Program-made: the position numbers and the translations under genes
Notes under the pieces: model-generated
Seen by the model: the letters and a program-made list of their open reading frames with translations, nothing else
Told to the model about the DNA's origin: nothing
Database searches by the model: none
Source of the DNA: Daejeonella lutea
GTDB taxonomy: Bacteria > Bacteroidota > Bacteroidia > Sphingobacteriales > Sphingobacteriaceae
Length of the DNA stretch: 64,000 nt
Reading direction: 5' to 3'
NCBI RefSeq assembly: GCF_900168015.1
Contig: NZ_FUYR01000002.1
Span: 124,001 to 188,000 of the forward strand
Shown here: one piece after another, positions 18,682-28,117 of the stretch
Layout of the letters: every line of letters starts with the position of its first letter
Position numbering within the stretch: the first letter of the stretch is position 1

Positions 18682-20805
18682 TTAATTAAGTCCCCTACTC
18701 TTCAATAACGGCTTAATATCCGGATCATGTCCGCGGAAGTCGCGGTACATTTTGCCAAGCTCAATCGTATTCCCCCTTGAGAGAACCATATCGCGGAAAC
18801 GCTGTCCATTCTCACGGGTCAGTCCGCCATTTTCCTCGAACCATGAGTACGCGTCATCGGCGAGCATTTCGGTCCATGAATAAGCGTAGTAACCGGCAGA
18901 ATATCCGCTATTCCAAATATGGTTGAAATATGTGGAGCGGTAACGCGGCGGCACCTGCGGTATATTTAATCCCGTTTTAGTCAAAGCTTCCTGCTCAAAC
19001 TTCAGGACGTCCTGTAAAGGCAGACCCGGTTTAAGGCTATGCCATTGCAGATCAAGATTATGTGCGGCAAGCACTTCTGTAAATGCATATCCCTGGTTGA
19101 ATGCTGCTGCTTTTTTGATCTTCTCCAACAAGCTCGGCGGCATTGGCTCACCAGTTTTATAGTGCACCGCATAGTTCTTGATCACCTTTGGATCCATCGC
19201 CCAATTTTCATTTACCTGCGACGGGAACTCAACGAAATCGCGTGCCGTAGCTGTCCCGGAAAGGCTTGGATATTGCTGACTGGCGAAAAGTCCGTGGAGC
19301 GCATGACCGAATTCATGGAACATTGTGCGCATATCCGAATAGCTGATCAACGCAGGTTGCCCCGGTGCCGGCTTCGTGAAATTACAAACATTATAAATTA
19401 CAGGCTTGGTTCCCAGAAGCTTCGACTGGCCAACCATATTACTCATCCAGGCTCCGCCCCTTTTATTATCGCGCTTGTAATAATCCCCATAGAACAAGGC
19501 CATGTGGGTGCCGTCTTTGTCGTATACATCAAACACACGGACATCCTCCTGGTAAACAGGTAAGTCTTTACGTTCCTTAAATGTCAGCCCGTAAAGTAAA
19601 TTTGCTGCGTAAAACACACCTTTCTGAAGCACATTATCAATTTCCAGGTAAGGCTTGATTTCATTTTCATCGAGATCATACTTGGATTTTCTCAGCTGTT
19701 CAGCGTAATAGTTCCAATCCCAGGCCTCCAATTTGAATCCACCGTTCTGTTTATCAATAACCTGCTGTAAAGCGGCAGCTTCTTCTTTTACTTTGGCTGT
19801 AGCGGCCGGAACCAACTGCGCAAGGAATTTCTCAACCGTTTCCGGTGTCTTAGCCATCTGGTTCTGCAGCTTCCAGGCTGCAAAGCTTGGGAATCCGATC
19901 AGGCTGGCTTTCTGAGCCCTGATCTGGGCCAGGCGTGCAATCACAGGACGGTTATCGTTCGCATCGTCCTTTTCTGTACGGCTCCAGGCTGCTTCAAAAA
20001 GCTTCTGGCGGGTTGCACGATTCTTTAGTGATGCCAGGTCGGGCTGCTGTGTTGTGTTCTGTAAGCTCAGCAGGTATTTCCCGTCATATCCGGCGGTCTT
20101 TGCATTTCTGGCAGCGACCTCAATAGCAGCATCTGTTAATCCGGCTAATTCCTCTTTAGTATTCACAACCAATGCGGCTGCTTTCGATCCTGCCAAGAGC
20201 TGCGCCCCGAATTTGGTACGAAGGCTCGCTTCTTCCTGGTTTAATTTCTTTAATACCTCTTTATCCGCCTCAGACAGCTTCGCGCCGGCGGTTACAAAAT
20301 TCTTATAATAGTATTCAATCAGACGTGCTGATTCTGCATCCAGCTTTAACTTCTCCCGCTGATTGTAGATTGCCTCTACCCGTTTAAAAAGCTTTGTATT
20401 AAGATAGATGGCATCGTTATTTGCTGAAAGGCGGGGTGCCATCTCCTGCTCGACCTTCTGCAGTTCCGCATTTGTATAAGCACCGGTAAGTACATTGAGT
20501 ACCGCGTTCACCCTGCTAAGCAACCTTCCGCTTTTCTCCATCGCAACCAGGGTATTTTCAAATGTCGGAGCGGCAGTATTATCCGTAATTCTGCGGATCT
20601 CCGCCATCTGCCGCCTCATCCCTTCCTCTATTGCCGGTTTGAAATCGCTGTTTTTGATTTTGTCAAAAGCCGGGGCATGAAACGGGAGGGTGCTGGGTGC
20701 ATAGAATGGATTTGATTTGTCCAAAGTCGCAACTGTTTGTGCGCTCAAGCCCGTAGATTGACTCATAATCACTATAGCTGATATTATGCAGGAAGTGTAT
20801 TTCAT
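18682..20805 (-). CDS. dcp: M3-family oligopeptidase / peptidyl-dipeptidase Dcp-like
   Basis: A 707-residue zinc metallopeptidase. The zinc site HEFGH (about 498-502, in MFHEFGHALHG) is intact and a third ligand Glu lies downstream in FPSQVNENW. Dcp-type enzymes remove C-terminal dipeptides from short peptides. An N-terminal signal peptide (about 1-22, cleavage near LSAQ) puts it in the periplasm. The rest is helical, as in the family (EEGMRRQMAEIRRI, FAAWKLQNQMA). Length is normal for Dcp. A heptamer repeat block follows the stop. Confidence 0.92.
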   Translation of the reverse strand: MKYTSCIISAIVIMSQSTGLSAQTVATLDKSNPFYAPSTLPFHAPAFDKIKNSDFKPAIEEGMRRQMAEIRRITDNTAAPTFENTLVAMEKSGRLLSRVNAVLNVLTGAYTNAELQKVEQEMAPRLSANNDAIYLNTKLFKRVEAIYNQREKLKLDAESARLIEYYYKNFVTAGAKLSEADKEVLKKLNQEEASLRTKFGAQLLAGSKAAALVVNTKEELAGLTDAAIEVAARNAKTAGYDGKYLLSLQNTTQQPDLASLKNRATRQKLFEAAWSRTEKDDANDNRPVIARLAQIRAQKASLIGFPSFAAWKLQNQMAKTPETVEKFLAQLVPAATAKVKEEAAALQQVIDKQNGGFKLEAWDWNYYAEQLRKSKYDLDENEIKPYLEIDNVLQKGVFYAANLLYGLTFKERKDLPVYQEDVRVFDVYDKDGTHMALFYGDYYKRDNKRGGAWMSNMVGQSKLLGTKPVIYNVCNFTKPAPGQPALISYSDMRTMFHEFGHALHGLFASQQYPSLSGTATARDFVEFPSQVNENWAMDPKVIKNYAVHYKTGEPMPPSLLEKIKKAAAFNQGYAFTEVLAAHNLDLQWHSLKPGLPLQDVLKFEQEALTKTGLNIPQVPPRYRSTYFNHIWNSGYSAGYYAYSWTEMLADDAYSWFEENGGLTRENGQRFRDMVLSRGNTIELGKMYRDFRGHDPDIKPLLKSRGLN

Positions 20806-20910
20806 AATCGGTTTTTATCGGTGTTAGGAGCCGGGGATTAAATAGACAATTTAAGAAAAAAGGAAGGATATCGGGTAATAATGTAGAATAAATATTATTG
20901 AATTTCCCAA

Positions 20911-20980
20911 CCGCCTCGTGCCGGCGGACTAGCACTTACTTTCCCTTCAGCTGGAAAGTAGGCAAAGAGCCGCGCCTGCC
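20911..20980 (+). repeat. two-hairpin dispersed element, copy 1
   Basis: Hairpin 1 pairs GTGC (20918-20921) with GCAC (20932-20935). Hairpin 2 pairs TACTTTCC (20937-20944) with GGAAAGTA (20953-20960) perfectly around an 8-base loop. The element continues with GGCAAAGAGCCGCGCCTGCC. Related copies lie at 21435-21529 (inverted) and 50531-50602. Confidence 0.75.
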
Positions 20981-21434
20981 TGATATTTGTTGTAAATCCA
21001 CATTTTAGCCCCCTGGGCGCAATCCAAGCCGTGCGTATATTACTGCAAGAAATGAATGTGTCTGCAACACTTCTGCATTGCTTAAATGGCTGGTAAACTT
21101 TGACAGACACATTTGGGGCGAAAACGCGCCTTTACTGCCAAATCTCAGGAGGTCGAGTTCTGCGACTTGCAGAGACAGATGTCCTATTAATGTCAGCTAA
21201 CCAACGACGAGCACGAAAATACGCTAATGTACTCGTACGAGAATCGACCCCTCAGCCCCGCAATAAGCGGGACAGCTCCCCTTTAAAAAAGAGGAGCACT
21301 AGCGTACACACCGCGAGCCGCAGGCGCGCACCTCTACACCAGCTAGACTATGTGTACGTTTCTTAGGCCAAACCACCGAATCTCCGTTAACGTTTTTTCT
21401 CTGCCTCGGCTGGTGCGGGTTGCAAAAGCTAGGC

Positions 21435-21529
21435 CCCAGCAGTACCTTTCGAAGCAGCAGACGCAGCGGTGGGGTTTTGCCTACTTTTGGCCTAAAGCAA
21501 AAGTAGGTGCCCTTCCGGCACGAGGCGGA
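21435..21529 (-). repeat. two-hairpin dispersed element, copy 2 (inverted)
   Basis: Hairpin 2 pairs CTACTTTTG (21481-21489) with CAAAAGTAG (21498-21506), perfect over 9 bp with an 8-base loop. Hairpin 1 pairs GTGCC (21507-21511) with GGCAC (21517-21521), perfect with a 5-base loop. Read on the minus strand, the order and spacing match copy 1, but stem bases differ while pairing is kept. Confidence 0.75.
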
Positions 21530-21535
21530 AAATAA

Positions 21536-21572
21536 CAAAAAAAAAGGCTGCTAAAACTTAATTCAGCAGCCC
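21536..21572 (-). terminator. rho-independent terminator of the susC-susD transcript
   Basis: GGCTGCT (21546-21552) pairs with AGCAGCC (21565-21571) around a 12-base loop; on the minus strand the stem is followed by about nine T. It lies 25 bases past the susD stop. Confidence 0.9.
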
Positions 21573-21596
21573 TCTTTTATAGGTAAAGGTTAACAA

Positions 21597-23501
21597 TTAT
21601 TTTTTAGCCCACCACAATGGTGTAAGCACCGCGTCCTCTCCTGCCAGGAATCCGACAGCCTGAGCGTAGCCTTTAGCATTGCTGTTTTTCAAACCAGATG
21701 GATATCTCAACCTTTGCGGGAAGTTTTTCACACTATTGGTCATGAAATTAGCTGAGGTTAGGTTAGGCAGGTTAACCAATGGGTTTTCAACCGCCGGGTT
21801 CTCAAAGAATGGAAGCCCAAGTCTGCGGTGATCACTCCAGGTTTCTAGTGGCAACCATGGGGTTTGCGCAATAAATTTCTGAGTAATGATCTTGGTTAAC
21901 TGGTCATTTTTCACAGTACCATTTTTGTAGATCGTGTTAACAGGGTAAAGGATCTGTGCAGTTCCAGCAGCATTGGTGTAACCATCAACATAATTCATGG
22001 TACGTGATGCAGGTGGCTCAGCTACGTGATCCCAGCTCGCCGAAGTTCCGTTGTTGTTAAACTCAGTTGAAGCTAAATAAGCAGTGCTTGTAGCCCCAAC
22101 ACCCCAATGATCCAGGTTAGCTTTTACACCAGCTTCGTATGCAGCTTTCGCTGACATTGGTGTTGCCCATCCTCTCACAGCGCCTTCAGCTAAAAGGAAG
22201 TAAGTTTCCCAGTTCGCAAAGAAAATACGTGAGCTAGCACTTGTTCTGAACTCGTTTGAAAGTCTCGGCATCGTACCGTTGAACGCTCTTACGTTATTCC
22301 TTGAACCAGGAACTCCCCAGTCGCCGCTCGTGTAAGCATTCCAGGTATTTTTAGCATCAATTGTTTTAATCGCGGTTGTACCGTTAGTTAACGTCTGAGT
22401 TGTAGTTTTCGCCGTATTATCCCATGATGGGTACGAGTTGAAATTTGCATTAGCAACATCACCCGGGATGATAAACGTTTTTAAAGCTCTAGGGTCAACT
22501 TTGTTTGGAAGACCATCTAACCAGTAACCTGCAAACGGATCGTTAGTCTTCATCGTAAAATGATCCTGAAGACGCATACCGATGTAATTATCCGGTTTAA
22601 CAGCTGCTGTTTTATCGGCACTCACCTGGCTCGCAGTTGTAATACCGCCCAGGTTATATGTAGTGTTACGGTAAGCTGCACTCATGATCTGAGCATTCCA
22701 CTCACGGCTCATAACTCCGGTCAACGCATCCCAACCACCTTTTTCTGCAACTTTAAACATCTGGTCAGAAGTCAGCAATAACTCGCCTGCCGCAGCTTCT
22801 TCAAAAGCAGTCTTAGCTTTAGCAGCATCAACTTCCGATAAACGCATAGCTAATCTTAGGCGCAAAGAGTTTGCATATCTTCTCCATTTGTTATAATCAT
22901 AGCCAAATGCAGGATCTTGTTTTTTAACCACATCAGGGTTAACCACAGCCATATCTAATTTAGAGCTGGCATCCTTTAATTCATCAAGTAAGTGATAGTA
23001 AACGTCTTTCACACTAGCGAATTCCGGATTTGTTCCCTGGAAGCTATTGATTGGAATAGGTCCGAAGTTATCAGACAACTCGCTCATCAGATATGCACGC
23101 CAGATACGGGCAACCTGGATCAGGTTCTTGGTGTACAGTTTACTGGTACCCTTTGTTACCTGCTCATTACCAACCTGGATTGCTGAGTTAGCAGCATTCA
23201 ACCAGCTGGCGATGTAGCCATTGTAGTAATCTGATGACCATCCATCATCATAACCACCACTGGAAATTCCACCGCCCATTTGCTGGCGGCCCGCAGTTTT
23301 CCAGTATAATACAAACACACGTTCCGCGATGTGTGGATCCATTTGTGTTGATATGATACTATTATTGATGAAATAGTCTACCTGCACCTGATCGGCACTA
23401 GCTGCCAGTGGATTGGTATTTATTTCGTCGAATTTTTTACATGATGAAGCTGCAACCAACGTTGTGATCAGCAAGCTCATTCCTAAATATCTCGTTTTCA
23501 T
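21597..23501 (-). CDS. SusD/RagB-family nutrient-binding outer-membrane lipoprotein
   Basis: A 634-residue surface lipoprotein with signal peptide and lipobox (LVAASSC, Cys22). The N-terminal KFDEINTNPLAAS and the TPR-helical layout match the SusD-like type 2 group (YWKTAGRQQMGG, RIWRAYLMSELSDNFGPIP). It forms the lid of the SusC channel and captures substrate outside the cell. It is coupled to susC, starting 17 bases after it. No glycoside hydrolase adjoins, so the ligand may be a peptide or a sugar; the ROK gene upstream leans toward a sugar. Confidence 0.93.
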   Translation of the reverse strand: MKTRYLGMSLLITTLVAASSCKKFDEINTNPLAASADQVQVDYFINNSIISTQMDPHIAERVFVLYWKTAGRQQMGGGISSGGYDDGWSSDYYNGYIASWLNAANSAIQVGNEQVTKGTSKLYTKNLIQVARIWRAYLMSELSDNFGPIPINSFQGTNPEFASVKDVYYHLLDELKDASSKLDMAVVNPDVVKKQDPAFGYDYNKWRRYANSLRLRLAMRLSEVDAAKAKTAFEEAAAGELLLTSDQMFKVAEKGGWDALTGVMSREWNAQIMSAAYRNTTYNLGGITTASQVSADKTAAVKPDNYIGMRLQDHFTMKTNDPFAGYWLDGLPNKVDPRALKTFIIPGDVANANFNSYPSWDNTAKTTTQTLTNGTTAIKTIDAKNTWNAYTSGDWGVPGSRNNVRAFNGTMPRLSNEFRTSASSRIFFANWETYFLLAEGAVRGWATPMSAKAAYEAGVKANLDHWGVGATSTAYLASTEFNNNGTSASWDHVAEPPASRTMNYVDGYTNAAGTAQILYPVNTIYKNGTVKNDQLTKIITQKFIAQTPWLPLETWSDHRRLGLPFFENPAVENPLVNLPNLTSANFMTNSVKNFPQRLRYPSGLKNSNAKGYAQAVGFLAGEDAVLTPLWWAKK

Positions 23502-23518
23502 CGTTTACTTTTTAAATA

Positions 23519-26500
23519 TTAAAATCCTAAAGCCAGGTTAATTAAGAATGTACGCATAGTTGGCAAACCTGCGTTTTCGAAACCTGTTGCGTTGCTATTA
23601 GTCGCGTACACTGACTCAGGGTCAATACCGCCCATATGGCTCTTTATCATCCAAACGTTGTTAGCTGATACACCAAATTTCGCATTTTTAATCGGGCTCT
23701 TAGCTAATAGTTTTGGCGATAAGGTGTAGCTCAACTGAACATTTCTCAAACGCACATTACTTGCATCGTAAATGTTAGCCTCAGTAACCCCTAAGTTATT
23801 CGCTGTTGCTACTGCCAACCAGTAATCCTGTGGAGTAATTGTTTTAGTATTCACGGCGTAACCACCAGAACCATTACTTACTACACCCTCAGCAACAAAA
23901 GGATCTCTTTTGCCACCTGGAGCAGTAACAGCACCAGTACCGCTTGATTGCAATGCAACGTGAGTTGCAGAGAAGATCTCGCCGCCAATTCTCGCATCAA
24001 CAAGGAATGAAAGGCCAATACCTTTGTAATCAAACGTGTTGGTAAAGCCCAGAAGTGCTTTCGCTTGTTGGTTACCCAATCTTACAATTTCCGGATCACG
24101 GGTTGGTGCTCCGTTCGCGTTCAGGATAACCTGACCGAAGTAAGGACTTGCCTGATCTTTAACTCTCGAGAACCTGGTACCGTAGATCTCACCATATTTC
24201 TGGCCAACTACCGCAACAACAGCTACGTCATCAAAACCACCAAGATTATATCTTGTAACACCTTCAGCCAAGGCTTCAACAGTATTATTATTACGTGAGA
24301 AATTGAATGAGGTATTCCAGTTGAAACCATTTGGTTTGCCAAATACTCTGCCGTCTACAACAAATTCAAATCCTGTATTTTGGATATCACCTGCATTTAT
24401 CTTCTTAGCGGTATAACCACTCAAAGGATCCATAGGAAGATCAATCAGCTGACGAGTTGCATTTGTTTTGTAGAAAGAGAAGTCTAAGCCAATACGGCCT
24501 TGCAGGAATCTCATTTCAGTTCCTAATTCAAGAGACTTGATCAGCTCACTGCGTACGCTTGGATCGTATAGCACACTATTACGACCCGCAGTAGTGTTTC
24601 CGTTAGGATCTTTACCAATGTTGAAGGTGTTGTACAACTGGTATGGAGCAAGGTCATTACCAACCTGGGCATAGGATGCTCTTAACTTACCAAAGCTGAA
24701 CCAGCTTGGCAAGGTAGAACCCATAGAAGTCAGCATATCAGAGAATACATATGATAAACTAACAGATGGGTAGAAGAACGAGCGATTCTCAGGGCTCAAA
24801 GATGAAGACCAGTCATTTCTTGCTGTAGCGTCAAGGAATAAATAATCATCAAAGCTAATCTGAGCACTGCTGTAAAGCGAGTTGATACGGCGCCTTGAAA
24901 TGCCTTCGCTAACTCCCGCCGGAGTAACACCATTATTTAAAGAGAACAGGTTTGGTACCACAAGCAATCCAACACTTGAGCTTAATGAGCTGAAGTTTGA
25001 TGCCATTAAGTTACCTCCTACAGAAAGCATACCGCCGAACTTACCGAAAAGATTATCCTTTCTGGCTGAGATCAGGGTGCTGAAGTTAGTTTCTGAGAAT
25101 GTTTGTTTTCCCATGCCATAACGGCCACTAGCTGCAATTGGGCTACCAGCATATACGTTCGACTGGGTATTGGTAGTATACATATCGGCACCACCTTTCA
25201 CCTCAGCATTTAACCAGCTATTGAAATTGTACTTAACCGAGCCGTTAACGATAAAACGATCTCTGGCATCCTGGTTCAGGTTGTACTGACGGCCCCAGTA
25301 TGGGTTAACCTGGCTTCCTGCGCCCGCAAACCAAAGCATGTTACCTGAAGGGTTTACAGCACTTTCAAATCCGGTAATATCCATTGAGCGAGGCAGCATG
25401 TATAGCGTATATGCACTGCTGTTATCACGTCCACCAATCGGACGGTTGTTAGCCAGAGTATTGCTGTACTGAATTTTAGTATCAGTTGACCAGCGGTCGC
25501 CAGCACCAAATTTACTCACAGCCCTTGCAGTTAAGTTGTTACGCTTAAGTTTTGTTCCCGGAACGATACCTTCATCTTCCAGACGGTTATAAGAACTGTA
25601 CACAGATACGTTCTTGTAATTCTGCTGGAATGAGATACTGTTGTTCATGTTAGTACCCTGCTGCATGTAGTTATCTACGTTATCGTAGATGTTCAGCGGC
25701 ATTTGCTGACCATTCCAGCCGGTTACCATCTGACCTGTTGCAGCTGGCCCCCAGCTTGCAGTTTCAGTTGCATTATAAACGCCTGTACGACCCTGACCAA
25801 AAGAATTTTGCAGTTCAGGATTGGTGAAGATGTTCGACATACCGAATGAAGATGACACCTGAATTCCTAAACCTGGTTGTGAGCGGCCTGATTTTGTAGT
25901 GATCAAAATGACCCCGTTACCAGCTCTGGAACCGTATAGTGCCGCAGCTGATGGGCCTTTCAACACTGAAAGAGTTTCAATATCATCTGGATTGATATCC
26001 GCAATACCATTACCCATATCCAGTGAACGGTTCCAGTAACCATTATCCGGAGCACCGGTAAAGTTATCAATTGGCACACCGTCAACAACGATCAGAGGCT
26101 GGTTGCTGCCGGTAAGTGAATTGCTTCCGCGAAGTAAGATCTTTGAAGATCCTGCAGGACCATCACTTGATCTGATTACCTGTAAGCCGGCAACTTTACC
26201 TGTCAGGGTATTTGCAAGGTTAGGTTCTTTCGCTGAAACCAGGGTCTCACCTTTAACCTCCTGTACACCATAACCAAGCGATTTTTTCTCCCGCTTAATT
26301 CCAAGTGCAGTAATTACTACTTCACCAAGCTCACTTTCGCCCGGTGCAAGGGTAACGTTGATTGATTGCTGGGAACCAACCGTGATCTCCTGGCGGCCGG
26401 AACCAATCATAGTGAATACCAGAACATCCGCCGGACTCGCAGTGATCGAGTACTTTCCAGCAGCATCCGTCTGGGTTGCTCTGTTCGTGCCTTTTACGGT

Positions 26501-26629
26501 CACGGTAACACCGGGCACCGGTGCCGCATTTTCCACCACCGTTCCGGTAATGGTTCTTTGTGCAAACGCACTAATGCTCATCATTACGAGCAGAAGCACA
26601 CTTAAACACCTTAGGTAGTTTTTTTTCAT
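23519..26629 (-). CDS. SusC/RagA TonB-linked outer-membrane transporter
   Basis: A 1036-residue TonB-dependent receptor. It has a signal peptide (about 1-23), a carboxypeptidase-regulatory-like domain (about 25-105, ITGTVVENAAPVPGVTVTV), a plug (about 110-240) with the SusC signature LKGPSAAALYGSRAGNGVI, and a 22-strand barrel ending in FLINLALGF. It imports oligomers captured by the SusD partner using TonB energy. It lacks an anti-sigma-contact extension. The ROK gene lies 52 bases upstream on the same strand. Confidence 0.95.
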   Translation of the reverse strand: MKKNYLRCLSVLLLVMMSISAFAQRTITGTVVENAAPVPGVTVTVKGTNRATQTDAAGKYSITASPADVLVFTMIGSGRQEITVGSQQSINVTLAPGESELGEVVITALGIKREKKSLGYGVQEVKGETLVSAKEPNLANTLTGKVAGLQVIRSSDGPAGSSKILLRGSNSLTGSNQPLIVVDGVPIDNFTGAPDNGYWNRSLDMGNGIADINPDDIETLSVLKGPSAAALYGSRAGNGVILITTKSGRSQPGLGIQVSSSFGMSNIFTNPELQNSFGQGRTGVYNATETASWGPAATGQMVTGWNGQQMPLNIYDNVDNYMQQGTNMNNSISFQQNYKNVSVYSSYNRLEDEGIVPGTKLKRNNLTARAVSKFGAGDRWSTDTKIQYSNTLANNRPIGGRDNSSAYTLYMLPRSMDITGFESAVNPSGNMLWFAGAGSQVNPYWGRQYNLNQDARDRFIVNGSVKYNFNSWLNAEVKGGADMYTTNTQSNVYAGSPIAASGRYGMGKQTFSETNFSTLISARKDNLFGKFGGMLSVGGNLMASNFSSLSSSVGLLVVPNLFSLNNGVTPAGVSEGISRRRINSLYSSAQISFDDYLFLDATARNDWSSSLSPENRSFFYPSVSLSYVFSDMLTSMGSTLPSWFSFGKLRASYAQVGNDLAPYQLYNTFNIGKDPNGNTTAGRNSVLYDPSVRSELIKSLELGTEMRFLQGRIGLDFSFYKTNATRQLIDLPMDPLSGYTAKKINAGDIQNTGFEFVVDGRVFGKPNGFNWNTSFNFSRNNNTVEALAEGVTRYNLGGFDDVAVVAVVGQKYGEIYGTRFSRVKDQASPYFGQVILNANGAPTRDPEIVRLGNQQAKALLGFTNTFDYKGIGLSFLVDARIGGEIFSATHVALQSSGTGAVTAPGGKRDPFVAEGVVSNGSGGYAVNTKTITPQDYWLAVATANNLGVTEANIYDASNVRLRNVQLSYTLSPKLLAKSPIKNAKFGVSANNVWMIKSHMGGIDPESVYATNSNATGFENAGLPTMRTFLINLALGF

Positions 26630-26681
26630 GTTGTTGATTTTAAGTTAATTGTTCTGGTTAGTAATTATTGTTTTTCTGGTT

Positions 26682-27908
26682 TTAGTTACTTTGAAAGGAG
26701 AAATTTCCTGTTAAGACTTCATCAAACTGACTGTTTTCCACGACCAGACTGGCCGCAGCCAGCAGTTCGGCATTATCGGCCAGGTTTGATAAGACTATCG
26801 ATGTCTGATCCGCAATGCGCGGTATACAAAATTCATTGATCGCCTGCTGTATTGCGGGAAGAAGCATTTTACCTGCCCGGGCACCGCGGCCACTGAGTAC
26901 GATGCATTCGGGGTTCAGGATATGAATTAAAGTGGATAAGCCCTTCCCTAACTGGAAGCAGCCTTCAGCTAATATAGATACAGCCAGGGGGTCCTGCTGA
27001 ATTACCGCATCCAGGAAATGCTCACCCGGGTGCTTGGATTCGTCCTGAAATAATTTGTGCATGCTGGATCCCGCACCTTGGGCCAGGGCCTCTTTAGCTT
27101 TCTCCACCATTACCCATAGTGAAGTATCCACCTCAAGGCATCCCTTCTTACCGCATGAACACAGATTATCTGTTTTTGAAAGGGGAATATGACTGAACTC
27201 CCCTGCATAGCCGGTACTACCACGGTATAATCCACCTTTAATAATTACTCCCAGGCCAGTACCCCAGCCCACGTTAACTACTAAAGCATCCTGCATTCCT
27301 ACAGCCTCTCCAAAATGGAGCTCGGCCAGGGTAATAAGACTTGAGTCATTATCAATATAAACAGGAAGTGCCAGTTCAGCGCTTAGGTAGTCGCCTAAAT
27401 GACTGCCGTCGGGTGTTGGAAAATATGAATTATTGATCCCTTTCTCGGCATTAACCAGGCCCGGCATACCGATGCCTACACCAATCAACGAGCCGCGATC
27501 TAGACCTGAAGATTCTATGCTTGAATTAATAAAGCTTAACAGACCATCAACTGCCTGATCATCATCCTTTATGTTCAGGTTGAGCAGCTGCAGCTGAAGA
27601 ACAACTTCATTCGCAAGGTTGAAGATAACCAGACGGGTGATCCGCTGATCCATGGCTACGGCTACAATAAATTTCTGCTTGTCAGGATTCAATAAAAACA
27701 TGAGCGGCCGGCGACCGCCAGTGGATGGAGCAAGGCCCTGTTTAGTCACATATTTATCAGCAATTAAGGAATTCACTGTCGCGGTGACCAGGGGAACGCT
27801 GCGCTGAGTAAGCTTACTAAGATCCGCCAATGAAAGCGTTTTCTTGTAATAAAGATATTTAATAATATCAGCTCTTAAGCGCTGAGTATTTTCAACTTTA
27901 ACAGACAT
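26682..27908 (-). CDS. ROK-family transcriptional repressor (NagC/XylR-like)
   Basis: A 408-residue protein: a winged HTH (about 10-65, KTLSLADLSKLTQRSVPLVTATVNSL), then the ROK sugar-kinase-like fold. The glycine-rich ATP-like segments are GVGIGMPGLVN and VNVGWGTGLGVI, and the ROK zinc motif CSCGKKGCLE is at about 250-259. Family members bind a sugar or sugar phosphate and release DNA. Its place 52 bases upstream of susC suggests it controls that pair. Its own promoter carries an inverted repeat that it may bind. Confidence 0.92.
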   Translation of the reverse strand: MSVKVENTQRLRADIIKYLYYKKTLSLADLSKLTQRSVPLVTATVNSLIADKYVTKQGLAPSTGGRRPLMFLLNPDKQKFIVAVAMDQRITRLVIFNLANEVVLQLQLLNLNIKDDDQAVDGLLSFINSSIESSGLDRGSLIGVGIGMPGLVNAEKGINNSYFPTPDGSHLGDYLSAELALPVYIDNDSSLITLAELHFGEAVGMQDALVVNVGWGTGLGVIIKGGLYRGSTGYAGEFSHIPLSKTDNLCSCGKKGCLEVDTSLWVMVEKAKEALAQGAGSSMHKLFQDESKHPGEHFLDAVIQQDPLAVSILAEGCFQLGKGLSTLIHILNPECIVLSGRGARAGKMLLPAIQQAINEFCIPRIADQTSIVLSNLADNAELLAAASLVVENSQFDEVLTGNFSFQSN

Positions 27909-27925
27909 TTAATTTCCTCGTAAAA

Positions 27926-27980
27926 CAAACTTAATAAAAGAAAATAAAAGAACGCCAAACTTTTTAATAATTTTATTAAG
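27926..27980 (-). promoter_or_regulatory. promoter and candidate operator of the ROK gene
   Basis: On the minus strand, TTTG (27956-27959) and TAAGTTTG (27926-27933) are 22 bases apart, matching the Bacteroidota promoter consensus, and the start codon lies 18 bases downstream. CTTAATAAAA (27930-27939) and TTTTATTAAG (27971-27980) form a perfect 10-bp inverted repeat whose near arm overlaps the -7 element, as expected for autorepression. Confidence 0.55.
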
Positions 27981-28117
27981 CTAATTATATAATGTCAATA
28001 GCCGCCAAGAGCAATATTTATTTTTCAGAGAGCCCTATCTAAAGAATAAACAGGATGTTATTTGGTGCAACTACTTCCTGCGGGAACGTACACTTCTCTG
28101 ATTTCGCCTAATTTTAC

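Larger units (their letters stand above)
20806..21596. other. 790-bp gene-free region bounded by inverted repeat elements
   Basis: No frame here has coding character; the open frames are short and low in normal codon bias. It holds two inverted copies of a two-hairpin element (20911-20980 and 21435-21529). Between them is a piece resembling other intergenic repeats (around 21250-21300, CCCCGCAATAAGCGGGACAGC, then a run of A). The susD terminator is at its right end. The unit could be a non-autonomous mobile element or a rearranged repeat cluster. Confidence 0.6.

Noticed and set aside
21100-21535. Open frames of 60-90 residues on both strands inside the repeat-bounded region
   Set aside because: They span the hairpin elements, have no hydrophobic or domain pattern, and overlap each other in several frames.
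26358-26618. Plus-strand frames opposite the start of susC
   Set aside because: Antisense shadows of a clear TonB receptor gene; no separate promoter or family signal.
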